NCBI GenBank assembly: GCA_021648375.1
Contig: JAKISW010000049.1
Span: 1 to 16,978 of the forward strand
Origin: Devosiaceae bacterium
GTDB lineage: Bacteria; Pseudomonadota; Alphaproteobacteria; Rhizobiales; Devosiaceae
Length of the DNA: 16,978 bases
Direction: 5' to 3'
Below are positions 7,154-15,731 of the stretch, in pieces. The notes beneath the pieces are model-generated. The model had not been told where the DNA came from. It saw only the letters and a program-made list of their open reading frames with translations, and made no database searches. The translations under genes were made by a program, and so were the position numbers. Numbering within the stretch: the first letter of the stretch is position 1; every line of letters starts with the position of its first letter.

Positions 7154-7861
7154 TTAATATTTGCGCAACAATCCCACAAGTTTTCCCTGAACAGCAACAC
7201 GATCGGGGCCAAAAATTCTGGTTTCATAGGCCGGATTTGCAGCCTCAAGAGCAATGGAGTTTCCCTTGCGGCGCAAGCGTTTTAATGTCGCCTCTTCATC
7301 ATCGACCAGTGCTACAACAATTTCACCATTGCTGGCGGTGTTTTGTTTGTGAATAAGCACTGTATCACCATCAAAAATACCCGCATCAATCATTGAATCC
7401 CCACGAACCTCAAGGGCAAAATGCTCACCAGGTCCCAACATTTGAGGTGGAATGGCAAGGGTATGGGAATGATTTTGAATAGCTTCAATTGGCGTTCCAG
7501 CTGCAATTCTGCCCATTACAGGAATATTTACAACTGGCTCAGAACGTTGTCCGGTATCAATAGTAGGTTTTGCCACCTTGCCAAGATCGCCCTCAATTAC
7601 ACTTGGCTCAAATTTGGCTTTTCTTCCGCCAAGGCTTGGGTTCATTGAATCAGGCAGCTTGATAACCTCAAGTGCGCGAGCGCGATTGGGCAGTCTGCGG
7701 ATAAATCCGCGTTCCTCAAGAGCGGTGATCAAACGGTGAATGCCCGATTTGGATTTTAAATCAAGCGCATCCTTCATTTCATCAAAAGAGGGCGGAATAC
7801 CGCTTTCTTTCATGCGTTCATGAACAAACATCAGCAATTCGTGTTGTTTACGAGTTAGCAT
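7154..7861 (-). CDS. lexA: LexA SOS-response repressor
   Basis: This repressor of DNA-damage genes cuts itself when RecA is active on single-stranded DNA. The 235 residues fit the longer alphaproteobacterial form. An N-terminal winged helix-turn-helix (1-66, starting MLTRKQHELL) binds the SOS box; a linker of about 45 residues leads to the S24-type peptidase domain. The cleavage bond is Ala121-Gly122 (GRIAAG). The catalytic dyad is Ser156 in RGDSMIDAG and Lys194 in EATLKRLRR. ATG 7861 gives the usual N-terminus. Two SOS boxes upstream indicate autoregulation. The DUF3781-like gene follows 30 bp downstream. moeA lies 262 bp upstream on the same strand, but the SOS boxes and a possible terminator in that gap suggest separate transcription. 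Confidence 0.97.
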   Translation of the reverse strand: MLTRKQHELLMFVHERMKESGIPPSFDEMKDALDLKSKSGIHRLITALEERGFIRRLPNRARALEVIKLPDSMNPSLGGRKAKFEPSVIEGDLGKVAKPTIDTGQRSEPVVNIPVMGRIAAGTPIEAIQNHSHTLAIPPQMLGPGEHFALEVRGDSMIDAGIFDGDTVLIHKQNTASNGEIVVALVDDEEATLKRLRRKGNSIALEAANPAYETRIFGPDRVAVQGKLVGLLRKY

Positions 7862-7983
7862 TTAACCAATCCCCATTTTACAGTTTAATTTCATAGAACA
7901 AGCCCATCAGCCACGCACCAAAACAGCTTACCACTCAACGTCAAGCAATCTGCCCTAAAATCAATACAGGCTGCATTGATTCG

Positions 7984-7998
7984 GAACAAAGACTGAAC
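7984..7998 (-). promoter_or_regulatory. SOS box 1 (LexA operator)
   Basis: GAAC-AAAGACT-GAAC is an exact match to the alphaproteobacterial LexA motif GTTC-N7-GTTC read on the minus strand, the strand of lexA. It lies about 123 bp upstream of the lexA start. Confidence 0.85.
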
Positions 7999-8008
7999 AA
8001 CAATAGAT

Positions 8009-8023
8009 GTTCCAGTTATGTTC
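8009..8023 (+). promoter_or_regulatory. SOS box 2 (LexA operator)
   Basis: GTTC-CAGTTAT-GTTC is a second exact GTTC-N7-GTTC motif, in the opposite orientation to box 1, with centres 25 bp apart. Two boxes this close suggest paired LexA binding over the lexA promoter. Confidence 0.85.
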
Positions 8024-8061
8024 TGCAAGCATAAGATGAAAAAAGTTTTACTAAAGCGCAA

Positions 8062-8086
8062 AAACTCTATCATTATCGGTGAGTTT
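8062..8086 (-). terminator. Weak candidate terminator after moeA
   Basis: On the minus strand, AAACTC and GAGTTT form a 6-bp stem around a 13-nt loop, followed by TT and then GCGC. It lies about 40 bp after the moeA stop and before the SOS boxes. The stem is short and AT-rich, so intrinsic termination is only possible. Confidence 0.25.
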
Positions 8087-8123
8087 ACCTGGATTTAAGT
8101 TGCAGCGTATGGGGGTAAATAAA

Positions 8124-9320
8124 TCAGGGCAGGGGGATGGTTTGAACGATTGTGCCAACCGGCAATTCGCCCTGGTTTTCCAGCGCCACCAACAAAACTT
8201 CGGCTTGGGCAAGGGAGGATAGATGAGAGCTATCGGTCTGCAAAATCGGCTCAACATGGGATTGTCCATCGATTTCGACAATTTTTCCGCGCATAAAATG
8301 ACGTCTTATACCGTTGGCCGGCATTGATTTGGCAAGGGGCAGGGACAGCGATTTCGGGCAAGGCTGTTTATGGCCGCCCATAGCGCGAATTGCCGGAATT
8401 ACCACGCTCACGGCACAAACATAGGCAGAAACTGGATTACCCGGCAGGGCAAATATCAACTTGTTATTTTTTTTGCCAAATATTATCGGTTTGCCCGGAC
8501 GAATAGCGATTTTCCAAAAATCTATTTCAACCCCAAGTGATTTTAGAACAGGTAGAACCAGATCATAATCGCCAACGCTTGCCCCTCCTGTGGAAATTAT
8601 CACGTCAGATGGCCCACTTAGTGCTTCTTTGAATTTTTCTCTAAGCTCATTTTCATTGTCGGATGCGCTGCCAATGTCGATGATTTTGTTGGCCAAAGGA
8701 GAAAACAGGGCGCTGAGTGCAAATCCATTGGAACCAACAATTTGCCCCGGTTTCATGTCACTGCCCGGAGCAACAAGCTCGTTTCCGGTTGCCAAAATTG
8801 AAATATTTGGCCGTTTAAAAACTTCTATTTGGCCTACGTTGGCCGCGGCAATCAGCGCGATGGTAGCAGGGTTTATGGCGGTTCCCACTTCGAGCAATTG
8901 TTGCCCCTTCATGAAATCCTGCCCAAGGGGACGCACGTTTTGCGCTGGTTCAACTGATTTTTCAAAACTTACCTGATCGCCATCTACGCTACAATATTCC
9001 TGCATAATCACAGCATTTGCCCCTTTTGGCATTGGCGCACCGGTAAAAATGCGAACGCATTGACCGCTTGCAAGCTCCCCATCAAATCCGGCTCCAGCTT
9101 GGGATTCGCCAATATTTTGCAAAACCGCGTCCGGTTTTATTTCTCTGGCAATAACCGCATATCCATCCATGGCGCTGCCATCAAAGGGTGGCTGGTTCAT
9201 CATGGCTTTTACTGGTGCGGCCAATACTCTGCCCAAAGCTAAATTTAAAGGAACATTCTCACTGCCAAGAATATTGGTTGCTGCCAAAACCCGTTGCAGC
9301 GCTTTTTCATATGCCAGCAT
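8124..9320 (-). CDS. moeA: Molybdopterin molybdenumtransferase MoeA
   Basis: MoeA acts in the cytoplasm at the last step of molybdenum-cofactor synthesis, inserting molybdate into adenylylated molybdopterin. The 398-residue length is typical. The N-terminal signature FDGSAMDGYAV is at 46-56, IFTGAPMPKGANAVIMQE follows near 90-108, the MoCF-binding core contains ILATGNEL and ISTGGASVGDYD, and IFALPGNPVSA precedes the C-terminal beta-barrel domain. The start ATG 9320 lies 5 bp after the moaC stop, so the two are almost certainly co-transcribed. moeA is the last gene of the ppiD-trp-moaC-moeA string. No key motif is missing. Confidence 0.96.
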   Translation of the reverse strand: MLAYEKALQRVLAATNILGSENVPLNLALGRVLAAPVKAMMNQPPFDGSAMDGYAVIAREIKPDAVLQNIGESQAGAGFDGELASGQCVRIFTGAPMPKGANAVIMQEYCSVDGDQVSFEKSVEPAQNVRPLGQDFMKGQQLLEVGTAINPATIALIAAANVGQIEVFKRPNISILATGNELVAPGSDMKPGQIVGSNGFALSALFSPLANKIIDIGSASDNENELREKFKEALSGPSDVIISTGGASVGDYDLVLPVLKSLGVEIDFWKIAIRPGKPIIFGKKNNKLIFALPGNPVSAYVCAVSVVIPAIRAMGGHKQPCPKSLSLPLAKSMPANGIRRHFMRGKIVEIDGQSHVEPILQTDSSHLSSLAQAEVLLVALENQGELPVGTIVQTIPLP

Positions 9321-9325
9321 AGTTT

Positions 9326-9811
9326 TTAAGTTTCCCGCTCAAAATCGCCCGATTTTCCGCCCGATTTTTTCAAAAGCTTTATTTCGCTAATTTCCATTGC
9401 CTTGTCCATGGATTTGGCCATGTCATATATGGTCAGACAGGCGACGCTTACAGCCGTAAGAGCTTCCATTTCAACGCCGGTATTTCCAACCGTTTCTGCC
9501 TTGGCAATAATTTTGATTTTTGTTTTCTCCAACTGCGAAATCTCAATATCCACATGGCTAAGGGATATTGGATGGCAAAGGGGAATAAGATCGGGAGTTT
9601 TTTTTGCTCCCATAATTCCGGCAATTCTAGCCACCGCCAACGCATCGCCTTTTTTTAGATCGTCATCGAAAATCGCCGATATGGTGGCCGGGGAACCGAT
9701 AACAACACCCTGAGCAATGGCAATCCGCTTACTGGGCACCTTGGCGGATATATCCACCATATGCGCTTCAGAGCGCTCGTTTAGATGAGTGAGGGGGCTT
9801 TTATTGCTCAT
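9326..9811 (-). CDS. moaC: Cyclic pyranopterin monophosphate synthase MoaC
   Basis: MoaC converts the 3',8-cyclo-GTP made by MoaA into cyclic pyranopterin monophosphate, an early step of molybdenum-cofactor synthesis. The 161 residues match the family length. LIPLCHPI (75-82) holds the conserved histidine His80, and the GVEMEALTAVSVACLTIYDM block is followed by Asp130 and Lys133, which correspond to active-site residues of E. coli MoaC. Lys53/Lys54 in DLKKGD match its other conserved lysine. The start ATG overlaps the trpC stop by one base (TAATG), which implies translational coupling with a tryptophan gene. moaA is not in the window and must be encoded elsewhere. Confidence 0.97.
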   Translation of the reverse strand: MSNKSPLTHLNERSEAHMVDISAKVPSKRIAIAQGVVIGSPATISAIFDDDLKKGDALAVARIAGIMGAKKTPDLIPLCHPISLSHVDIEISQLEKTKIKIIAKAETVGNTGVEMEALTAVSVACLTIYDMAKSMDKAMEISEIKLLKKSGGKSGDFERET

Positions 9812-10626
9812 TATTGATCGCCAACTAAAATGTCACCGCCAAGCAATTTTTCCGTGGCTTTTTGCACATCATCATGGCGCATCAGGCTCTCGCCGACCAG
9901 AACTGTGCTGATATCTGCTCTGGATTTTAGCATTTGCAATTGCTCGTGGCTGGAAATGCCGCTTTCTGAAATTATCAGTTTGTCATTAGGAAGATTTTTA
10001 GCCAACTCAACACTGGTTTCAAGACTGGTTTCAAACGTGCGCAGATTGCGATTATTTATGCCAATCATTTCTGCATTCAAAAGCAAGGCCCGCTCCAGCT
10101 CCTCCACATTGTGCACCTCGATCAACGCATCCATATTCCACTCCATTGCCGCATCCAGCAAAAAACGCGCGGTATCGTCCTCCACGGCGGCCATAATTAT
10201 CAAAATGCAATCAGCGCCCCAACTGCGTGCTTCAACGACCTGATAGGTTTCCAGCATAAAATCTTTGCGCAATACCGGCAGGCTTGTAGCTTCACGCGCC
10301 TGCTGCATAAAAATCGGACTGCCCTGAAATGAAGGCTCGTCAGTCAATACCGAAAGACAAGCGGCACCTGCTTTTTCATATGCTTTGGCAATTTTAATGG
10401 GGTCAAAATCTTCGCGAATCAATCCTTTGGAAGGACTGGCTTTTTTCACCTCGGCAATTAAACCAAATTTGTTTTGTGCCTTTTTTTCTTTAAGGGCCGA
10501 CAAAAACCCGCGCACCGGCGGTGCATCATGGGCTTTTGCAACCACTTCATCCCATGAGTGAATGGATTTAGCCTGAGAAATCTCGTCTTTTTTATATTTG
10601 ATAATCCGGCTTAAAACATCGAGCAT
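9811..10626 (-). CDS. trpC: Indole-3-glycerol phosphate synthase
   Basis: TrpC closes the ring of CdRP (carboxyphenylamino-deoxyribulose phosphate) with loss of CO2, giving indole-3-glycerol phosphate in tryptophan synthesis. The 271-residue TIM barrel is of normal length and is not fused to TrpF. The motif LIAEVKKASPSKG supplies Glu59 and Lys61, LRKDFM supplies Lys121 (the general acid position), and ALIEVH supplies Glu170. IGINNRNL and SESGI hold the phosphate-binding loops. It starts at ATG 10626, 13 bp after the trpD stop, and its TAA overlaps the moaC ATG. The trpFBA genes for the remaining steps are not in the window. Confidence 0.97.
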   Translation of the reverse strand: MLDVLSRIIKYKKDEISQAKSIHSWDEVVAKAHDAPPVRGFLSALKEKKAQNKFGLIAEVKKASPSKGLIREDFDPIKIAKAYEKAGAACLSVLTDEPSFQGSPIFMQQAREATSLPVLRKDFMLETYQVVEARSWGADCILIIMAAVEDDTARFLLDAAMEWNMDALIEVHNVEELERALLLNAEMIGINNRNLRTFETSLETSVELAKNLPNDKLIISESGISSHEQLQMLKSRADISTVLVGESLMRHDDVQKATEKLLGGDILVGDQ

Positions 10627-10639
10627 ATTGGGACCTTAA

Positions 10640-11650
10640 TTATCCGTTTGAAACTTCAACAAGTCTGGCCAAAGTTTTTGTTGCAGCACCGCTATCAATT
10701 GTTTGAGCAGCAATTTCAACCCCGTTTGCAAAGCTTTTGGCCTTGCCCCCAATATATAGGGCAGCCCCCGAGTTCATCAAGACGATATCACGATAAGCGC
10801 TTTGTTTGCCGGCAAACAGTTCAATAATGGCTTTTGCGTTGTGGGCCGGATCACCACCAACCAGATCATCAGGGCTTGATAATTCTATTCCCACATCTTC
10901 TGGTGAAATTTTAAATTCGCGCAAAATTCCGTTTTCTACGGCAACAACCGATGTTGGGCCAGTGCTGGTTATTTCATCTAAGCCATCACTGCCATGCACC
11001 ACCCATGCCGCTTCTACTCCATTGGCCAACAGGGCTTGAGCAACTGGCTTCACCCACTCCTGCCCATAGACACCCAAAAGATAGCGCTTTACCCCCGCAG
11101 GATTACACTGAGGTCCTAAAAGGTTGAACATGGTCCTGATGCCCATCTGAGCCCGTGTCGGCCCCACATGGCGCATTGCAGGATGATGGTTGGGCGCGAA
11201 CATAAAGCCAATTCCGGCCTCGTTGATGCAGCGCGATATGCCAACTGGATCAAGATCGAGCTTTACCCCAAGTGCCTGCAATGCCTCGGATGAGCCTGAC
11301 TTTGACGAAAGAGCTTTGTTGCCATGCTTGGCAACGGGAATTCCGGCTGCTGCAACAATGATCGAACTTGCAGTGGAAATATTATAGGTCCCCATACCAT
11401 CGCCACCGGTGCCAACAATATCCATGGCGTTAGCAGGCGCTTCAACCGGCACCATTTTATTGCGTAACAGAGCAACGGCGCTCCCGATTTCGCTAGCGGT
11501 TTCCCCTTTGGTGCAAAGCCCCATCAAAAAGGCCCCGGTTTGCGCCTCGCTGGCCTTGCCGTCCATAATTTCCCCCAGCGCTGCATCCATTTGCGTCTGA
11601 TTGAGGTCTTTATTTTGACGAAGCAGGTTTAGAGCGGTTGTAATGGGCAT
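10640..11650 (-). CDS. trpD: Anthranilate phosphoribosyltransferase
   Basis: TrpD joins anthranilate to phosphoribosyl pyrophosphate, the second step of tryptophan synthesis. The PRPP-binding loop GTGGDG is at 80-85, and the following NISTASSIIVAAAGIPVAKHGNK and NLLGPQCNP motifs are typical. I chose ATG 11650 (336 residues), which starts MPITTALNLLRQ, as in the family, and is preceded by GAGAAG. An in-frame ATG at 11707 would add 19 residues rich in Pro, Asn and Lys that overlap the trpG end and resemble nothing in the family. With the chosen start the gap to trpG is 16 bp. Confidence 0.95.
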   Translation of the reverse strand: MPITTALNLLRQNKDLNQTQMDAALGEIMDGKASEAQTGAFLMGLCTKGETASEIGSAVALLRNKMVPVEAPANAMDIVGTGGDGMGTYNISTASSIIVAAAGIPVAKHGNKALSSKSGSSEALQALGVKLDLDPVGISRCINEAGIGFMFAPNHHPAMRHVGPTRAQMGIRTMFNLLGPQCNPAGVKRYLLGVYGQEWVKPVAQALLANGVEAAWVVHGSDGLDEITSTGPTSVVAVENGILREFKISPEDVGIELSSPDDLVGGDPAHNAKAIIELFAGKQSAYRDIVLMNSGAALYIGGKAKSFANGVEIAAQTIDSGAATKTLARLVEVSNG

Positions 11651-11666
11651 TGGCTTCTCAGTTGTT

Positions 11667-12296
11667 TTATTTGACGGAGGCGGTACGTTTTTGCTGATTG
11701 AATTCATTGGCCATGGCCAAAAAGTTCTTTAAAATGTCATGACCATGTTCTGAGGCTATACTTTCGGGATGGAATTGCACCCCGTGGGCGGGAAAGCTTT
11801 TATGCTGCATGCCCATGATAACACCGTCTTTGGTTTTGGCGGTGATTTCCAACTCCTGCGGAATTTCATCTTTACTCACACATAAAGAATGATAGCGAGT
11901 GGCTTTAAAAGGGGAAGCAAGCGAAGCAAAAACCCCTTTTTGTTCATGGGAGATATTTGAAACTTTTCCATGCATAAGGGTAGGGGAGGCAACAACTTTT
12001 GCTCCATATGCCTGAGCGATAGACTGCAAACCCAGGCAAACTCCAAAAATCGGGGTTTTTTCACCGAGGCGTTGCACCAGTTCAACGCATATTCCAGCTT
12101 CTGACGGGGTGCATGGTCCAGGGGATAGGATAATGGCTTTTGGATTGATGTTTTCAATTTCGCCAATGCTGATTTTATCATTGCGAAATACTTCAATTTG
12201 AGCGCCTAACTCCCCAAGATAATGCACCAGATTATAGGTAAAACTGTCATAGTTATCGATCACGATGATTTTTATAGGAGCAATATTTTCCATCAT
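11667..12296 (-). CDS. trpG: Anthranilate synthase, glutamine amidotransferase subunit
   Basis: TrpG frees ammonia from glutamine and passes it to TrpE to make anthranilate; related proteins also serve PabB in folate synthesis. The class I glutamine amidotransferase triad is Cys87 (FGVCLGLQ), His176 and Glu178 (QFHPES). VIDNYDSFTYNLVHYL at the N-terminus is diagnostic of TrpG/PabA. The 209-residue length is usual. Its ATG overlaps the trpE stop in ATGA, showing tight coupling that helps make equal amounts of both subunits. TrpG is a separate protein here, unlike the TrpE-TrpG fusion of Rhizobium and Brucella. A second ATG directly follows the first and could also be the start. Confidence 0.96.
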   Translation of the reverse strand: MMENIAPIKIIVIDNYDSFTYNLVHYLGELGAQIEVFRNDKISIGEIENINPKAIILSPGPCTPSEAGICVELVQRLGEKTPIFGVCLGLQSIAQAYGAKVVASPTLMHGKVSNISHEQKGVFASLASPFKATRYHSLCVSKDEIPQELEITAKTKDGVIMGMQHKSFPAHGVQFHPESIASEHGHDILKNFLAMANEFNQQKRTASVK

Positions 12297-13816
12297 TGCC
12301 CCAAGCCCGCTTCACCGGAAAAACGAATTGCTTCTCTGGCAGCGCTCAAAAGTGCCTCAGCCTTGTTTTTACATTCCATCTGCTCAAGCCTGGCAACAGA
12401 ATCGGCGACAATTCCAGCCCCGGCCTGAATGTATAATTTGCCATCCTTCAAAATCGCGGTGCGCAAAATTATGCAGGTGTCCATGTAGCCATCGGCACCA
12501 AAATAGCCCACACAGCCCGCATAAACTCCCCGCCGTTCTTTTTCCAGCTCATCAATAATTTCCATGGCCCGCACTTTTGGTGCCCCGGAAACCGTACCGG
12601 CTGGAAATCCGGCGCTCAAAGCATCCACATAATCATATTTTTTATCATTAAGCTGCCCGGTGACGTTGGAAACGATGTGCATCACATGGGAATAATATTC
12701 CAAAAAGAATTTATCGGTGACCTCAACTGTGCCGGTTTTACAAACTCTGCCCACATCATTTCGGCCCAGATCAAGCAGCATCAGATGTTCGGCCAGCTCT
12801 TTGGGGTCATTCATCAATTCAATGGCAAGTTCTTTGTCGCGCTCTTCGGTTTCTCCCCGTTTTCTGGTGCCGGCAATCGGGCGAATGGTAACTTCCCCCT
12901 GATCAACTCGCACTAAAATTTCCGGGCTGGAACCCACAACAGAAAAACCCTCAAAATCCAAAAGATACATATAGGGAGATGGGTTGGTGCGTCGCAATGC
13001 CCGATAAAGCGCTGTTGATGACAGGGTGAAATCCATCGAAAAGCGCTGGCTTAAAACCACCTGAAAGATATCACCTGCTGTGATGTAATTCTTGGCCTTT
13101 TCCACCATTGATGAATATTCATCTTCACTGGTATTGCTGACAACATCAGGGGAGGGCATTTCAACAATTGCACCTTGGGATGGCAATGCTCCATTGAGCC
13201 TTTCCAGCGCATCATCAATGCGCCCAAGCGCTGCCTCAAAACCCTGTTTGGCGGATATTTCTTTTTCAAAGTATACCGGTGCTGTCAGATAAAGTTCGTC
13301 TTTTAACGTGTCAAAAACCGCCAGTATTGATGGGCGCACAAGAATGGTGTCTGGCGTGTTTAGACTGTCCGGATTATCATCCGGCAGCTCTTCCATATGG
13401 CGCACCATATCATAACCAAGATAGCCATATAGCCCCGCAGACTGGGCAGGTACACCCTTTGGTGCCTTTATCTGGCTTTGAGAAACCAAACTCCTGATTG
13501 CATCAAGTACTGGTGCCTCAACGGGTTTGAAGTCGCTCGCTTCAAGTCGGGCATTGCGGTTTAGATAAGGCTTTCCACCCTCGACCTTAAATATCAGATC
13601 AGGCTCCAGCCCGATCATGGAAAATCGCCCCTTGGTGGCCCCGTTTTCAATGGATTCAAGCAAAAAACAATTGGTGCGTCCAGCACTAAGCTTTAAATAG
13701 GTACTTACCGGAGTTTCAAGATCAGCCACCACCCGCCGCCAGACAATCTGGCCTTCGCCCCGTTCATAACCCGATGCGAAAGTATCAAAATCGGCAGTGT
13801 TTGATAGATTTTCCAT
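12293..13816 (-). CDS. trpE: Anthranilate synthase component I
   Basis: TrpE converts chorismate and ammonia to anthranilate, the first committed step of tryptophan synthesis. The 507 residues include the N-terminal regulatory domain with LLES (52-55), the motif that binds tryptophan for feedback inhibition, and the chorismate-binding domain with IRPIAGTRKRG, LLDLGRNDVGRV and SGFPAGTVSGAPKVRAM. The gene is unfused; trpG overlaps its end by 4 bp. The start ATG 13816 lies 19 bp after the ppiD stop and has no clear Shine-Dalgarno sequence. That gap is too short for a leader peptide and attenuator, so control is probably by feedback inhibition or by a promoter upstream of or within ppiD. Confidence 0.97.
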   Translation of the reverse strand: MENLSNTADFDTFASGYERGEGQIVWRRVVADLETPVSTYLKLSAGRTNCFLLESIENGATKGRFSMIGLEPDLIFKVEGGKPYLNRNARLEASDFKPVEAPVLDAIRSLVSQSQIKAPKGVPAQSAGLYGYLGYDMVRHMEELPDDNPDSLNTPDTILVRPSILAVFDTLKDELYLTAPVYFEKEISAKQGFEAALGRIDDALERLNGALPSQGAIVEMPSPDVVSNTSEDEYSSMVEKAKNYITAGDIFQVVLSQRFSMDFTLSSTALYRALRRTNPSPYMYLLDFEGFSVVGSSPEILVRVDQGEVTIRPIAGTRKRGETEERDKELAIELMNDPKELAEHLMLLDLGRNDVGRVCKTGTVEVTDKFFLEYYSHVMHIVSNVTGQLNDKKYDYVDALSAGFPAGTVSGAPKVRAMEIIDELEKERRGVYAGCVGYFGADGYMDTCIILRTAILKDGKLYIQAGAGIVADSVARLEQMECKNKAEALLSAAREAIRFSGEAGLGQ

Positions 13817-13835
13817 TTAGGACGCAATTTCTGAC

Positions 13836-15731
13836 TTATGGCAAGTGATTTGGGCTGACCGCCTGAGGCAATCCAAGTCCGATAGCCTGAGTTAAAACCT
13901 GTTGGTTGATATTCATTCTTGAATCAACGTTTAGAGCGCTGGTAAAATCAGCAAACAGGGTATTGCGATATCCATCATCAATGAATTGCATATTGTCGGC
14001 GTTTAATTCATCACTAACGCTGGTGATGGAATCAACTGCAAACACCACATAATCACCAGCTCCGTTTCGAGCCGATCCAATAAAGCCTTCACCACCACCA
14101 TAGGCTGCCTCTGCGACTTGCGGATCGATTGCAGCCCCATCACCAATTCGGCTCAAGGGAGCAGAAATTTGCGGAAACAAACCATTCAACACCGCAATCT
14201 CCTCAAGAGATTTGCCGGCCTGTAATTGCTCAACATAGCTTTGAGCCAGTTCTTCCAGCTCCCTGGCCCTTTGTTCATCCATCCATTCGACAGCAAGTTC
14301 ATCGCCAATTTCAGCCATCGTCTGATCGCGTTCTTCATCAACCCTTAAAATATCAAACCAGACGGTTTTATTTGCCCCCAGCGGAACTGATGGAACCAGA
14401 CGGCCAACTTCAGAACCAAATACCACGGTGGATACACGCTCCGCTTCACCGGCATCCAATCCCATCTCATCCACCAATTCAGGACCACCGGCAGTGATAG
14501 CAATTTCTTTTACTTCTAGGTCAAACTCGCTGGCCGATTGCTCCAGGTTTACAAAAGCTGCCCGTTGTTCTTCAATCTGATCCAGGACCTCGATATATTG
14601 CAATCTGCCTTTATCCACTTTTAGCGCCTGTTCAATGCGTTTAGCGGCGTCTTCAAAGGAAATTTCACCCCCCTCGACAATATTTGTAACCACCAGCGCC
14701 CTTTTTCCCTCCACACCGGGAATGATAGAAATTTCGTTCAGATCAAGTTCAAAAGCACGCTGCCCCAGCAAAACTTCAGGAATTTGCGCTTGGGTCAAAT
14801 TTCCAAGAACTATTGCCTCAAGCCCCAATTCTTCAACCAGAGTGGTAAAATCTTTCCCATCCCCAATTCCTATTTCAAAAAGAGCAACGGAATCATCATC
14901 AGGCAATGGTGCAAAACTGATTGCCCGCGTCTCAACAGTAAATAGATTTTGCCTCGTACGATCATATTCAGCCAGCACCTCGGCTTCGCTCACATCGATA
15001 TTCTCTGCCAGAATCTCAGGCGAGAGCTGCACAACTTTTATGGTTCTTGTTTGGGGCGCACGATACCTGTCCTGATTATCGTTCAAATATGCCTGAAGCA
15101 CATCATTGGCCGGATTGCCAATTGGAAGCAGAGAGTTTTCACTCAACACTACAAAATTTAAAATCCGACGATCTTCGCCAAACCTTTGCATAATATCGCG
15201 AAGGGTTTTGGGCGGTCTGACCTGAGAAAACATTGCCAAGGCAATCTGCTGTCTGGCTGCGGCTTCGCGCCTATCTTCGAAAAAACTGTTTTCCGTATAT
15301 CCCGCATTGTTCAGGGTACGTTCAAATGTATTTCGATCAAAATTGCCAAGAGCGTCGGTAAAAGCGGGATCTGAGCGCAATTCCTGAGCCAGCCGGTCAT
15401 TGGAAACCCCAAGGCCGAAGTCACTGGTCAAAATATTTAGAGATTCATCGGTAGCCAACCGGTTTAAAACCGCGCTTGGAATGCCAAATGCCAACGCCTG
15501 CTCAGGAGTTGGCACTGTACCCACCTGATTGGCCACAATACTTATCTGATTTTGATAAGCTCGCTGAAAATCCTGAAAAGAAATATCCCGATCTCCAACC
15601 CGTGCCACCGTATTCGAGCCAATTGAAAATATAACTCCGGTAATACCAAATCCCGCCAGACTTATAAGCAAAAATCCCCCAAGGATTTTTCCCCCGATAG
15701 AAGTGGCAAATTTGCGTAGATTGACGAGCAT
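13836..15731 (-). CDS. ppiD: PpiD-like periplasmic folding factor, SurA/parvulin family
   Basis: This 631-residue inner-membrane-anchored protein faces the periplasm and helps newly exported proteins fold. One hydrophobic segment at about 13-37 (ILGGFLLISLAGFGITGVIF) is the anchor. A SurA-type N-terminal chaperone domain follows (about 40-165), with the common opening VARVGDRDISFQDFQRAYQNQ, then a degenerate parvulin-like region around 250-350, then a helical C-terminal part. Whether the parvulin part isomerises proline cannot be judged, and many PpiD proteins lack that activity. It is the first gene of the minus-strand string leading into trpE. ATG 15731 has a GGAA-type site upstream. tpiA is divergent across 262 bp, the arrangement common in Hyphomicrobiales. 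Confidence 0.9.
   Translation of the reverse strand: MLVNLRKFATSIGGKILGGFLLISLAGFGITGVIFSIGSNTVARVGDRDISFQDFQRAYQNQISIVANQVGTVPTPEQALAFGIPSAVLNRLATDESLNILTSDFGLGVSNDRLAQELRSDPAFTDALGNFDRNTFERTLNNAGYTENSFFEDRREAAARQQIALAMFSQVRPPKTLRDIMQRFGEDRRILNFVVLSENSLLPIGNPANDVLQAYLNDNQDRYRAPQTRTIKVVQLSPEILAENIDVSEAEVLAEYDRTRQNLFTVETRAISFAPLPDDDSVALFEIGIGDGKDFTTLVEELGLEAIVLGNLTQAQIPEVLLGQRAFELDLNEISIIPGVEGKRALVVTNIVEGGEISFEDAAKRIEQALKVDKGRLQYIEVLDQIEEQRAAFVNLEQSASEFDLEVKEIAITAGGPELVDEMGLDAGEAERVSTVVFGSEVGRLVPSVPLGANKTVWFDILRVDEERDQTMAEIGDELAVEWMDEQRARELEELAQSYVEQLQAGKSLEEIAVLNGLFPQISAPLSRIGDGAAIDPQVAEAAYGGGEGFIGSARNGAGDYVVFAVDSITSVSDELNADNMQFIDDGYRNTLFADFTSALNVDSRMNINQQVLTQAIGLGLPQAVSPNHLP

Noticed and set aside
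7891..8073. 60-residue minus-strand frame upstream of lexA
   Set aside because: It covers the SOS boxes and has no family resemblance or good start signal.
13817..13835. Possible trp leader/attenuator before trpE
   Set aside because: Only 19 bp separate ppiD and trpE, with no Trp-rich leader peptide or alternative hairpins.
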